A stretch of 64,000 bases of DNA from Argyresthia goedartella (Eukaryota; Arthropoda; Insecta; Lepidoptera; Argyresthiidae): contig OX463829.1 in NCBI GenBank assembly GCA_949825045.1, positions 28,769,715 to 28,833,714 on the forward strand, in the 5' to 3' direction. The notes beneath the pieces are model-generated. The model was given only the letters and a program-made list of their open reading frames with translations. It made no database searches and had not been told where the DNA came from. Below are positions 1 to 14,200 of the stretch, piece after piece. Numbering within the stretch: position 1 is the stretch's first letter; each line of letters opens with the position of its first letter. Both the position numbers and the translations under genes were made by a program.

Positions 1-1786
1 CGCGATATACTTAAAAAATGCAAAACCCTTGATGTATTCAAATGCGCGGGACCTGACGACATTCCTGCAGTATTTGTGAAACTCTGCGCACAAGAGCTCT
101 GCTTCCCACTATTCATATTGCTGAATCGTTCCTTGAGGGAGGGTCGTTTTCCTGACGAATGGAAAAAAAGTAGAATTGTTCCTGTTTACAAAAAGGGGGA
201 TGAAAATGACGTTAAAAACTACCGACCTATTACCATGCTATCGTGCTTCTCAAAACTCTTTGAATCCCTTATCTGCCCACTTATCACACACCACATCGAT
301 AGGGTTATCTCACCCGAACAACACGGCTTCAAGCGCGGACGATCGGTGGAAACTAATCTGGTCTCCTACGTTAATGATTTGTCTCGCGAGATGGACAGTG
401 GTCACCAGGTGGATGCCGTATATACTGACTTCAGCAGCGCCTTCGACAAGGTAAACCATTAACTGCTTCTGAGTAAGTTAGCAGCACTCGGTGTCCACGG
501 GTCATTATTGGACTGGTTTTGGTCGTACCTGTCACAGAGACCTCAGGTTGTGAATGTGAGTGGACACCAATCTCAGCTTTACTACGCGAAATCGGGAGTC
601 CCCCAAGGCTCTCACCTCGGACCAGTCCTGTTCTTAATATTTATCAATGACTTGTTGAACCGTATTGCGCGTTGCAAGTACTCCATGTTCGCAGACGACC
701 TAAAAATATATAAAACCATTATGTCGGAAGCTGACGTGGAACTGCTGCAAAATGATCTGAACGAAATAGCGAATTGGTGCCGCAATAATGGAATGGTCCT
801 CAATGCAGCAAAATGCTACCACATAACATTTACCAATAAGAGAACCCCAATAGCTTCCACGTACACTATCAACAACATCGAACTCGAAACTGTCAGCGAA
901 ATGCGAGATCTCGGTGTAATGATGGAGCCCAACTTAAAGTTCATATCCCACATCAACACTACTGTATGCAAAGCTGCGAAAATGCTGGGCTTCCTAAAGC
1001 GCAATACAAAAGGTTTTCGTCTCTCCAGCACCAAGATCCTCCTGTACAATGCCCTGGTTCGCAGCCATCTCGAGTACGCCTCCGTTGTCTGGAATCCCGT
1101 CTACGCGGTTCACTCCGAAAGAATCGAACGCATTCAGCACGCATTCACTAAACATTTAGCGTACAGCCAACCAGGCATTTCTCACAGGGAACATTAAGAA
1201 CGGCGATTAGACTACTTCAGAATGGAAACATTAAACTTCCGAAGAAATTTACAGGACCTCCTATTCCTGCATAAGGTCTGTAACAATAACTTGGATGCCA
1301 GTAACATCTTGAGTCAGATTGGACTGATAGTGCCTTACAACTATCCGCGCAAACCCATCCCTAACACTCTTCACACACCGCTATGCAGAACAAACATCTA
1401 CAAGCACTCACCCATACCCAGAATGTGCGACAATTATAACGTCACTAGTAGCCAAACCAACATAGACATATTTCATGATCGCTTGCTTGACGTTAGGAAT
1501 AAAATTAAAATGAAAAATACTTGCATCTAAAATTGTCAATTTTTTATAAATTTTAAAGAATATTGTAAATTTTATTAATTTAATACCTAATCTTAAGTTA
1601 AATTATTTCCACTACCTTAGCTTAATTACATAAAAATCAGAATTACTAGTTAGTACAAAAATGGTCAATGTTGTGCTCATCTATAATAGGCACTCATATA
1701 AGAACAAAACTGCAGAATTTTTTATTGTAATAATATGTATATGTGTGCTGTTGATGTGCCTAAATAAATAAATAAATAAATAAATA
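1..1786 (+). pseudogene. CR1/Jockey-group LINE reverse transcriptase, decayed 3' part
   Basis: One frame runs from before base 76 to the stop at 1528-1530, interrupted by in-frame stops at 460-462 and 1195-1197. RT landmarks are in order: KNYRPITMLS, DFSSAFDKVNH, GVPQGSHLGPVLFLIFINDL, FADD (about 690) and LGVMMEPNLKF, followed by the RNase-H-less C-terminal domain with HLEYASVVWNP. The 3' UTR (1531-1763) ends in a TAAA microsatellite tail (1761-1786), the usual tail type for this LINE group. The 5' part lies outside the window. It sits in a THADA intron, antisense to the gene. Confidence 0.88.
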
Positions 1787-2446
1787 GCTATACTCGGAAC
1801 ATTCGAGAAGTGTGTGACAGAGATAGGACTACTAGCAAGAGATAGCTATACTCGGAACATTCGAGAAGTGTGTGACAGAGATAGAACTACTAGCAAGAGA
1901 TAGCTATACTCGGAACATTCGAGAAGTGTGTGACAGAGATAGGACTACTAGCAAGAGATAGCTATACTCGGAACATTCGAGAAGTGTGTGACAGAGATAG
2001 GACTACTAGCAAGAGATAGCTATACTCGGAACATTCGAGAAGTGTGTGACAGAGATAGGACTACTAGCAAGAGATAGCTATACTCGGAACATTCGAGAAG
2101 TGTGTGACAGAGATAGGACTACTACCAAGAGATAGCTATACTCGGAACATTCGAGAAATGTGTGACAGAGATAGGACTACTAGCAAGAGATAGCTATACT
2201 CGGAACATTCGAGAAGTGTGTGACAGAGATAGGACTACTAGCAAGAGATAGCTATACTCGGAACATTCGAGAAGTGTGTGACAGAGATAGGACTACTAGC
2301 AAGAGATAGCTATACTCGGAACATTCGAGAAGTGTGTGACAGAGATAGGACTACTAGCAAGAGATAGCTATACTCGGAACATTCGAGAAGTGTGTGACAG
2401 AGATAGCACTACTAGCAAGAGATAGCTATACTCGGACTGCTAGCAA
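1785..2446. repeat. 58-bp minisatellite, 11 full copies plus a partial
   Basis: The motif TAGCTATACTCGGAACATTC starts at 1785, 1843, 1901 and then every 58 bp to 2423. Copies differ by rare single-base changes (for example at 1885, 2125, 2158 and 2407). The final copy is shortened by an internal loss. It begins directly at the TAAA tail of the preceding LINE and ends only about 20 bp from the THADA exon 13 donor. Confidence 0.97.
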
Positions 2447-2464
2447 ATAATGACAATCTCTCAC

Positions 2465-2583
2465 CGATGATCATCATCTAACACGCGATGCGGCAGTTTC
2501 CTCAACAACAACTTCAGCTTGTAGGCGGCCGACGGGCATTCGGTAGGCTTCACTGACGAGGCCTGGCGCAGTATGTCCTCAAT
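2465..2583 (-). CDS. THADA: THADA exon 13 (codons 743-781, continues past window)
   Basis: The exon encodes IEDILRQASSVKPTECPSAA, then YKLKLLLRKLPHRVLDDDH, ending CG before donor GTGAGA. The acceptor I chose (CTGGAG at 2584) keeps phase 0 but has a poor pyrimidine tract, so the exact start is uncertain. The next exon should lie left of base 1, beyond a minisatellite and a LINE. Confidence 0.75.
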
Positions 2584-5500
2584 CTCCAGGCTTATTGAAT
2601 ACTTTTTTGACTGTAACATAAAAAATAGCGCAATCTATTTACCATGCAGCCTCAAGCCTTTTCCCGTAAGGGTTGGCAAAGACACAGCTGTCGTGGAATG
2701 TAGTAAAATATTTATAAAAATCGAAATCGGTTCATCAGTTTTTTTTTTTCGTTTTCGTTCGTTCTATATTTTCCCGTAGTGAGGGTAACAATTCATTGTT
2801 ACCAACAATAGTAACTATCGTCCTAAAACAAATTAATTTAATTTGAGTTAATTTGCTTGAGGAAAATTAATTAGGCGATTTATGTTTCGTTATTGATGAC
2901 CTCCAGAGCGTGAGGCCCCGGGTTCGAATACCTGCGGAGGAAGAAAAAACCCAGGTCTTGGATCTTTGTAAGTGTGTGACGTCGCTGTTTCTGATTCCTA
3001 CTCCACAGCGTATCCTAGTGTGGGGCCAGAAGCAACGTATGAGCCCGTATATAAATGTGTATGTTTACTATTATTTGTAGCAGAAGCATAGTATATTACA
3101 GTTACCTACCTCCAATAATTCGGTGGGACATTTATCCAATATTTGCAAGGCGTATTCCTTGTTGTTCTCATAACTGTCTTCTAAATGTAGCAGCATTTTC
3201 TCCACATACTCTTCCTTCCATACTCTGAAAATGGAACAAGCAAATCACGACGTGACATGCATAGTAGGGCCCACAAATACACAGATATTAGCATGAGAGA
3301 TCCCACAATATAATAAAAGCTGTATATTTTCTTTAAACATAAAATTCATAATATTCTCACGCCTTTTCTACAGGATGATTTGTTATTCGATATGTTACTG
3401 TCAAAGTGGCGATTTAAATAAACGCCGGTCAATATAAATAATAATAAAGTTGTTTGGTCAATGTGAGGAATTTCTCAATTTAACCGGTCATTTATATTAT
3501 TTATACAGGATTACTGGTAAATCGACCTACATACGTTGGAAGATGCTGGCATGGATCAAAACTAACCATTGTTACTATAATACTACATAAAACGAAAAAG
3601 TGCGTTTTTTTTTTTACTTTGCTCTACTCCACAGGATCATTGACAACAGGGCAAACCAAAGCCAAAGTAATTTAGTTTTTCGTAGTTAAAACTTTTTTTC
3701 AAGTTTTGGAAAAATTGAAAAACAATTTAAAACCTAAATTGCTCAAAATCCATTAATTTTCGGGAAGGGTTTTAAAAGGTAAAATTTGGATGAAATAAGA
3801 TTGTCAAAACCGTTAGTTTGTAAACTAACGACGAATTTTAAACCATACCGACAGGGTTTATAATTTACGTTTCTTTCGTTCTTAAATGTCAACCAAACAC
3901 GAAGACTATTCGGGGGCTTCGTTGCGCTCACCCCCTCTAGACTTGACCTAAGGGGCACAGGTGAAGGGTAAAGGGGGTGAGCGAAGCGAAGCCCCCTTTA
4001 TTCTTCGTGTTAGGTTCAACATGTAAGAACACAAAAGGTTCAACATGTAAGAACAAAAAAAACTTAAAACATAAACTTAAGTACTCACTAAATATTTAAA
4101 ACATAAAAAGTGTCTTTGTTGATCCTTTTTTGCTGTGCAAATCAGTATTTTTGATGTGCGATTAAATACTAGCCGTAATGAAATAGTTCGTGATTGCATA
4201 AAGAGTGGAGTGGCTAATCCGTCGTCAGCGTCACCGCCTGGAGCTACATTTTAATTTAATAAGTATGTATGACATAATTGTATGGCAATTTGCATTTGCA
4301 ACTTATGCCGTGAGTAATAATAATAAACGTAGCAAACTATTTGTACACTTACGTCGTATATCCATCCAAATCTAGATGCTCTATCCACGTCAGTATTTGC
4401 AGAGCGACATACCGCCTACTGTAATTTGCACCTTGAATTAGGCTATCAAAGCACTGCTGCCTTAGTTTTTCGATAAAAGCCAAGTAAAAATGGGAGTTAA
4501 TTACATGGCCGTTCGATTGGTTTTGCCGTTTGATTACTGTGTAACTGTCTGAGAGACGATTGATGAACTGTAAAAGGAAATAAATGTAAATAAGAACTCT
4601 GTGTTATCTATTATTTTTGATATGTTAAAGACAAATCTGCCTTCTCATGAAGCTGCGAAGTCTATACTAGAGCCTTAGCTAAGTCTGAATTTAGTTTATC
4701 TCTTTCCCTTGCAGTACAAAACCTAACCTATATGGCGATAAAAAGCCGAGCTGTCATAGCGGCAAAAATGCCAAATTTCAACCTTATGCCGTAGTTATAG
4801 AGTGCAACTCTATAAAAATCCATTGTACCTAAGGGTGTCCCTACGCGAGTCTTTGAAATTTGTCTCTCGACAAATCAAGTGAGATACAGCATAGAGAAGG
4901 TAGATTATTCCTCTATTTCCAGTCGTAAAACCAATAGTACAAGGTTCGCACAGCATCAATATTTCCAGCCGGTGCGGTGGCTTGCGGCAAGCGCGTTCAT
5001 ATGGGCTTGCTCAAATCTGCGGAGTTTAATATAAACTTTCATCGGTCGTAAGGATGAGTGCTTACGCGAGCGGGAACGTTAATAACGTATAATGAAAAAA
5101 ATACACTTACCTGTAGGGCGGAGTCCCCACTGTAATTTTCTATCGTTTTTTTTTTCATATACTATTAATTAGCCATTAAAAGCCATTAGATTGTCTTAAC
5201 ATTACCGTCTTTTTTCTTGAATAGCGTTTAACCTAGTTCAACAGTATTTTAATAGACCACAATGACTATTCTTCTTACCTTCTTCATATGAGACAGTGTG
5301 AGTTGCCTGAAGTTTGGCGACTGCGTATTTATGTTATACTTCAAGTAATGAAGTATGAAGTTGAAGTCACCGACAGAAAACTTCTCAGTTGATTTTGCCG
5401 ATTCCACTATGAGGGAAAGCGCCAGGATTCGAGTCTGAAAATGGTCGCTCCTGGTTTATGCTTGGCAGAACAAAGTAGGTATGTATCGATATACAGCGTG

Positions 5501-8500
5501 TACTTAAATATTGCAGATTGGAAAAAATACTGAAAGAAGACTTAATTAAAAACCATCCGAACTGCATTCAAAGATTGCAAAATAATCGCCTGACTCGACC
5601 GAGAATCGAACCCGCCAAATGTGCATATTACCATCCACATTCACTTCATGCTTTATAAAATGAGACACCGATGTAATCTTTCTGAGTTCTTGAAAGTTAA
5701 TTAAGTGTAATCTCAGAGCGTGTGCTCACTTTCATTTTAAGCAAACAAGGAGAAGGAGATTGACGCATAGCTGTCACTGTCACGCTGACAAAACACCCGA
5801 ACTCGCGCCCGAAGGGTTCCGTACTACCGTACAATGGTAGGGATGGTGTGGAGTGATTAGTTGCGATTTTACATAGCAAAATGTTGTTTACAAAGTTATT
5901 GGTGCGGCTACTTTCACACTCCATGTTCGTAACCGGGCAGCTTGAAACTTCTGACAGTCGGGTTGGCCACTATCCCGACACCAACCCGCACTGAGCCAGC
6001 GTAGTGGAATATGGCTCAATCTCACTGGTATCCCGGTCAACTTTTTTTTTAAGTTACCTCATCAACGGAATCTACAGCAGCAGCCTCCAGCACGTCATAT
6101 TCAATCATGCCCTTCCATTGACTACTATCACTGCCTTCCATCTTCGTTAACACACCGGATTTGCGAGCCACGCTCAATAGCATTAGGATGCATTTTAGAT
6201 CGCTATTGCTTGTGTCCTTTATGTAGGGCAGGCTGGAAAAACATATTATGATTATTTATACAGACATACTTCACGCATTATATAATAAAGTATAATAAGC
6301 AGATATCGGATAATCGGATGCATAATGTCGAGATGTTGGCTATTATGGAATACACTTTTGTATCGAAAAAATCCCGCGATTCCGGGATCGACTAATTTAG
6401 TGTTCTGATTTATAGAATCGGATGTACATTTACCTATGTTCAGGTGTTATCTAATATGGAACGTGTATCTTAAAATCCTGTGATTCCGGATGCGTTTTTT
6501 TGTGTTTTTCTATAGAATCGGATCCAGGGGGTCTCACTCCGCAGTTTAGGTAAGATCGACCGACCAACCCGTCCGACGGGTTTTCGGTTAGGTTGCCGCT
6601 CGCTTAGCTCGCAGTCGCGTCGCACGCTAGCCGCTTCCCCGAAAGCATATTTTCCGTGATGTTTGCAACCAACAATTACTTCGAAACAATTTCCTAGAGT
6701 TTGTTTGTATGAAGGATACTGTTCTTTTCAATTCATCCGTGTTTTAAGTTTTAAAAGTTAGACCACGTTTAAACATGTTTTGTTATAACACCGAAAATGT
6801 TTATCTCTTTAACGCACAGTGGGCTCAAATTCACAAACACAAATCGCACGTCGTAGGTAACCCTACCGTGAGCGAGCGAGACAGGAGTTGACAGGACGAC
6901 CTAGAGATGTCAGAGTAAAAGAAGCTGTCGGATTTGGTGATGCGGCGCAATCTAGCCTGCACGAGTGGGGGAACCGATTCTGTAGGTGTTTAGCGATTAT
7001 TGGATGTAGAGCAGGTGCGAGCTAGATTGCACTTTATTGCCACGTAGCGAAAGTAATTATTTATTTAAATGTCTTTGCGGAGTGCCGCTAGGTATTCATA
7101 TTCATAATTTTTGATAATAAGATATTACATGTCAACAGCATACAATAAACGAAAATAAATTAAATTAGCTGGCATAATGATTATGAATTGGTACTAGTGC
7201 TTATTCTGTGTCGGATGCATATCCCCTTACTAACACATATTGCCCCTCCTCTTACACCCTGCAAACATACATACTTGTATCGGGAATAAAAAATATATAT
7301 TAAATATGCATCCGAATACATCCCGGAAAAATAGGATTTTAGAAAAATTAACCCGTCTTGGAAGTCTCTTCCATACTATGCATCTAGATTAGTTATGCAT
7401 TTCTGTATTTCCTGGCTTCCCGGCAGTATTTTCTAGCTGAACTAGAAGACTTCCTACAGTAGCGGTTCGGTGCGGGACGGCTAACATTACATACTATGCC
7501 GCCCCTTCACTGAACACTTACGAACAGATCCCTTTCGTTACGAAACACTGTCTGAGTATATATATTTTTTATAAACATAAACATTTACATACAGACACTT
7601 ACATTGCTTCTAGCCCCACCCTAGGATACCCTGTTTCGTGGGAACCAGAAACAGCGACGTCACACACATATAAGCATCCAAGACCTGGGGTTATTTTTTT
7701 TTACCCCCAGCCGGGGATCGAACCCGGGACCTCTCGCATGGTAGGCAGAGCCACAACCGCTGCGCCAGAGAGGTCGTAGTGTTGCCCGCTAAGCCTAAGC
7801 CAGGGTCATTATCCTGGCTAGAAAATGAACCCAAAATAGCAAAATTTCTACTTACATAAACTCCATAACCCTATCATTCAACTTAACAATCTTGGCCAGA
7901 AGATTCTCCAGTGCACCCAGCACTCCAGAATCCAACGTTTTGGTTGAAACGTGGTTTATGATCGGTTGAATCCACTGCGAGTAGATGGCTGTAGTGTTGG
8001 ATAGTTGGACGTGCTTGCTTAGAAGGAAGTCTAGGGCTGTTGTGGCCTGTTTTCGAGGGAAAAAAATCACAAAAATATTGAAATTCGTTTCAATCAAGAC
8101 ACACGGCAGTTTGTCAAGCCAAGTTCGAACATAGATATCCTTCTTACTATGTTATAGTGTAAGGAGGACAGTTTAGGTATTTGAGAGGGGTCACATAACT
8201 ACAACTAGTGTATTACTATAATGCAGTCTGACTGACTATAGTTAGTAGTAAAAATAATATAAATAAATGTAGCCCAAAAATATCCCCACCGAGGGGCACA
8301 GGCCTTTACCCGGATACGAGTAATATTAAGCCACACTCCACCACGCTGGCTCAGTGCTGGTTGATGGAGGGGTTTTACCACCAATACCACGTAGCGATAG
8401 TAGCCGGGACCTACAGCTTAACGTGTCATCCGAAACATTGAACGTCCGATGTTTATTTTCGTATATTTTATTGCACATGAAAATTCACATTACGTACTTA

Positions 8501-11203
8501 TAGAAAAGACATTTACAAAAGCAAGCTTATGTCTAACAAGAGTTTTCTTCCAGCAAACCCAAGATGATAAGGATAAATTACATAGCAGTAACAGGTAGAC
8601 CCTTGCGTAGAAATACTAGTAAATAATATAAATAAGTGTTTTTACTAAATTACTTAATATACTACATATAGAAGAACATAAATACTTTATATAAAAGTAC
8701 ATTTTATAAACAATACTTAAGATAAATTAATTATCTCATTGGTACATGGTCAGGTTTCGAACCTGCGTCTCCTGTGTGAGAAGCAAGCGTGAAACCAATT
8801 AAACCAAGGAGCTCTTCATAGTAAGTTATAATCGAACCAAATTCCAACCTAAGGAATACTCCTTTGCGTGTGAGAGGACCTTTCATGGCTCTAACTTCGA
8901 AGTATGAATTATGAAAAGCGAGGCGGCTCCAGGGCGATTAAGTTAGGTTAGGTTAGGTTAGGTTAGGTTAAGTTAGGTTAGGTTAAGTTAGGTTAGAGTA
9001 GGATAGGCTTGATTTCGTTGCATTGGATTGGGTTGCATTGCGATACGTTAAGTAAGTTTAGGTTAGTATACTCACACAAGCCTGCACCTGCTGCGACGCC
9101 AGCGCCTCCACCAGACTGCAGATCAGCCCGTCAACCCTCGCCAGCATCACGCCGGCTCCCAACTCCTGGGTGAGAGCTGATATGCAGAGGAAGTAGCTCT
9201 TGCGGGTCGGATCCAGGGCGGTTAGGGCGCCGAATAGCGAGGTTAGGGCTTTGTCGTCGCCTGGGAAAGTTAATTGACATTACTCAATCATGCAATCGCC
9301 TGAACTGATTTGGATGAAGCACAAAGAAAGTTTTTGACCTACAGGTCTCAGCCTCTATTTATCATACTTCTCTAATATGGCTTCTGAGCTACAATCTATG
9401 CTGCAACAACTCAGCCAAGCAATATATTGATCATATGATGAATGATATACCTTAATATTTCACACACACTCATTCATTATAGGTGCGAGAGAAAGACTGA
9501 TAGAATCATATATATATGGATAATCGTAGCCTAATTATGTAATTCTGATAATTGAAAAATCAACCAATTCTTTTATTTGCTTTTATTTGACAAAGCTGTC
9601 TTGTTTATGCGAAGATCTAAGACAAACAACAGCAAAATACTCTCTAAATCAACCTCCTGGATTTAAGGACATTTATAGGAAGAATATATATAATATGTGT
9701 ATTATTTTGTATAATAAGCTGTCTGACGACTTTGAATTAATCAATAGCGAGTCCTTGAACAACAGTTTCATAAAGTGGCTACTACAACACTGTTTTTATA
9801 GCATTAAATAATATTTTATCTACACACGTATCAAAAACCCTCTTTATTACTGCGTCCAAAAACCGCACGTTACGACCAGCATAATGATATACTATTTGGT
9901 AAAAACTGATTTCTTATATGGAAATTGATCGAAATTACGACATTCAAAATTCGAACGCCGTCGCCCGCCTTCGTGCCGCCCCTAGTTTGTCTGTGAAGTT
10001 GGTACTACCTCAGGATACTGAATAGTACTATGTACAGAAAGATCTCTCCTCAAATATACTTAAATAAATAGCTACTCTCGCTGCGCGACAATAAAAAGCA
10101 ATCTAGCTCGCACCTGCGCTACGTACAACAATCACAGACGAAACCCTAAACACATAAAAGTTTCTTTGCAGACACCCACCTTCCTTATCCAACTGACTGC
10201 TATACTTCACAACACATCCCAGCGCCTGCGCCGACAGATGCCTCACGCTGTCCATGTGGTGTTCCAGATGCGACCATATGAACACGAGCATAGGCTCCAC
10301 GATCCTCTGGGTGGTGGCGCGGTCGTGTATCTTGGGTAGTGACTTGGCGAGGAGGAGGACGGTGCGGGACACGGTGAGCGTGAAGATGCCGTCTGACGAA
10401 CTTCTGGAAATTATAATGTTTATTTTTAATGGTGCCCTATCCTAACGTAGTAATGGGGCCATTATTAGGGTCCGCTGTCAGAACAAAAGCTCAAATATGT
10501 ATCTCATGTCATGACATAGCGATTCCTTATAGATACGGTGTAACATATATTGTACATTGTGTCATAAAAAATGACGGAAATTGAAAAAATTACATCCAGG
10601 GAAATATTCTTTTTCAAACTCAAACCATAATCAGTTACTCATTATTTATATTTTTCTCCATTTATATGATAATCAAATGTTTTACTTGTGAAAGTGCACC
10701 ATTTTTGGCTACTTACAACAAATGATTTAAGTTTGAGAGAATCATCGCCAGATCTTGTACCTCAATGTTAATATGTTTGTCGTCACTGTTTTTGGTCCCA
10801 GCAACACAGGGTATCTTTGTGTTGCCCAAAGCGATGTACAGTCAGCATCAGATATATATGAGAACGCATGGTACTCAAATACATCTAGATTCCTAACAAA
10901 CCAGAAACATCTACAAAGCGAAAGTGTCAAAATGAGGTCAACATCTAGGTTCACACGGAGGATGTTTATATATTATTCACACTTTTATTGTGTAGATATT
11001 TCTGTTTGTTTATAATGTGTAGATCTATATGAGTATCTTGTTTGCTCACATATATCTGATGCTGACTATACAACTCTTTCTGAAGCTACAATGGCGGCTT
11101 TATACAGAAGAGGTCCGGTGGCTGCGTCCGCAGTGGACGTTAGGTCCTTAAAAGGGAGATCTCCGCTTCAGGTTAATACGCCTGGGGACCACTGGTCCGA
11201 CAG

Positions 11204-11256
<53 letters not shown>

Positions 11257-14200
11257 AATTATATTTATACATATATATAAGCTGTTATAATTAGTAACCG
11301 AAGAAACTCTCTTGCGCGATGCAGGATCGATTGTCAATTGTTTCTGCGATCTGCGACATCTGTTGGCAACTTCTGTCAACTGCTGCGTTTGTTTTGCTTG
11401 ACATCCATCTTGTGTGTTAGTATGTGGATCGCCAGATAGGTGGCGCCACAGTTCAATTAAACAAAGGGACTGGCAATGGCGGCGCTACTGTTTGCATCTC
11501 GCTCAGATTGCACACCGCCTGCCGACGCGTCTTTATGCCGTCGCGCCCAAATGTATGCCTTACGCCGCTTCTCGATTTGAATGGCTCATAAATAGTGGCA
11601 TTGAAGCCTATCTCATGCGGCGACAATAATTCATATTTTTTTTATTGCTCGCAAATAATTATATATTGACAAGATATACATTAAAATAGTGTACAAAGGC
11701 GAGCTTATCTAACAAGAGATCTCTTCCAGCAAACCATGTCAGGATGAGATAGGTTAATCACAGAGCACGGGTAGACCTATGTGTACAACATACCTTAAAT
11801 TAAAACTCAATAAACATACATAAAATATACATCCTAAATATAAATAAATATTAAATATACATATAAAGATATAAATTATAAATACATAAATACTACCTAT
11901 ATTTCTGTATTTGACAAGGTAGTCCAATAAATCTAGAAATGTGTCTCAAGCTGAACCTATTTCAACAAAAACCATTGACATATTCCAGCAGTTGTATTTT
12001 ATAAACTCAATTTTGAGTTAAAAAGACAGCATTTGACTATATTTCATAGAACTATAGCGAAGCTCCGAAAAGGCAAGCCCAAGCAAGGTGGCCAGTTTCT
12101 ACGCTTCAAAGATATTTCAAAGAGGCATATGAAGCGCGATGCGAGACCTGGGAAGAATATGGAGCCCAGTGGCCAGAGTGGAGGCACCTCGTTCAAAAGA
12201 ACGTATTTGATCTCGAAGCACAGCGGCGCGCTGAACTGGGTATGAAGCAAAATGAAACCAATGCTAGTACTCCTACAGGTATTGACTGCGACTGGTTGTT
12301 CTGTGAGAACGGTAGTACTTTTAGAGTTTTGATGATCGAATGACTCAGTCAGTGATGAACGGAACTTGAGCGGCTGTTTCGTTCCAATTTACTGAATTTT
12401 AGGAATTTGCCGATTTTAAATGTGGCCTAGTCACAGAAAATTCATGTGTCTAGCTTTATCTACAACATAGTTACAGGGGGTCAAAATACCCCAAAGTGCT
12501 TCCCCCTCTACTCCCCCCTTTTGATTATTTTCGCCACATCTTGTGTAGAATGAAGTCTTTAGTGTGCCCCTTAAATTTGATTGAAATCCGTCGATGAATT
12601 ACGCTACAGCTAACATCCCCCCCTTTCCCCCCTATTTAAATTACGCTACAGCTAACTCCCCCCCTTTCCCCCTATTTAAATTACGCTACAGCTAACTCCC
12701 CCCTTTCCCCCCTATTTAAATTACGCTACAGCTAACTCCCCCCCTTTCCCCCCTTTTTAAATTACGCTACAGCTAACTCCCTCCTTTCCCCCCTATTTAA
12801 ATTACGCTACAGCTAACTCCCCCCTTCCCCCCCCCCCTATTTAAATTACGCTACAGCTAACTCCCCCCTTTCCCCCCTATTTAAATTACGCTACAGCTAA
12901 CATCCCCCCCTATTTAAATTACGCTACAGCTAACTCCCCCCTTTCCCCCCTATTTAAATTACGCTACAGCTAACTTCCCCCCCTTTCCCCCATATTTTCC
13001 ACACAATAAAAATGGCTCCCGGCTGAAATGTTTAATTAAATCAAGGAACTTGTGTGCCAGTTTTCGTCAAAATCGGTTGAGGATTGCGGCCTGGTAGGCG
13101 AGAACAGACAGAAGGACAAAGGCATTTTTGGCCAATCTCGAAACTACTCGACGCTTCACCGCTCGGTCAATTATGAGAACAGCACACTACAATGTGCAAC
13201 GTGTGGAAGAACGTTTAAACGTTTAAAGCCAAGATGGGCTAGGTCAGCTACATCCGGGTACCCCAGCGACGCCCGCTTTAGTCCATAGCAGTCGCCGTAG
13301 TCATATCAGTTTGGAGGAGACCATCATCAAATGCCTGTATATAAATAATAATAATAATAATAATAATAATACCTTGGACACTATTTACACAAATTGATCT
13401 AGCCCCAAACTAGGATTCCCTGTATCTTGGGTACTAGACAACGATAACATACTTATATTGATAAATATTATACTTAGATAGATAAACAACCATGACTAGG
13501 GTACAAACATTCGTTCTCATCGAACAAATATTTGCCCCCACCAGGAATCGAACCCGGGACCCTTGGCTTCGTAGGCAGGGTCACTGCCGACTCGGCCATT
13601 CGGGTCGTCAATGGTTATGTTTTATACAAAGACCATTACTCAAGCAAGTAGACCCAGCAAGTGCACATACATAGGGCGCACTGTAAGTTTCCGGAACTGG
13701 CCACTTACATAAACAATATTTAAAAATTTATTGCAACATTTGAAAATAGAACTCTTTGGCTGTAGAATGCAGTTTGTTTCATCTGACTGCCTTTTGTTTT
13801 TACCTTGTGGCGCCATTTAAAAAATTGTGTGTCTGCATCAACATGGATTTAACTCGGGAAAATTTTCGTAGTATGATTTTCTACGATTTTAAGTGTAATT
13901 TGACAGCTCAACAGAGCATCGCTCGGCTTGAAACAGCTTTTGGCAATGAAGCACCATGCGAGACAACTGTTTATAGCTGGTTTGCAGAATTCAAGCGTGG
14001 TCGTATCAATCTCAGTGACGAATCTCGCGATGGTCGGCCGTCCACCGCTGTGACCAACAAAAACATCGATGCTGTGCGCCGTATGATTGAAACAGACAGG
14101 CATGTGACCTACCATGAAATTCGCGCATCCTTAGAAATAGGCATGAGTCAAATACAATTAATCCTACACAAACATTTGGGTGTGAGAAAGCTGTGCTCGC

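Noticed and set aside
1785..2446. Possible CRISPR array
   Set aside because: The whole 58-bp unit repeats with no unique spacers, and the context is a eukaryotic intron.
5385..5567. 60-codon minus-strand frame as a THADA exon
   Set aside because: It runs to a stop; the overlapping frame with proper splice sites (5279-5434) matches the family.
7705..7781. Genuine tRNA gene on the minus strand
   Set aside because: Good A and B boxes, but the sequence continues into the shared SINE tail and recurs at three other sites.
8940..8997. Chromosome end
   Set aside because: Only about 58 bp, imperfect, and flanked on both sides by THADA exons.
11091..11379. Reading frames with Tyr-Ile repeats on both strands
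   Set aside because: They arise from the (AT)n microsatellite.
12598..12992. Possible CRISPR array
   Set aside because: What lies between the cores is the same C-run filler each time, not spacers.
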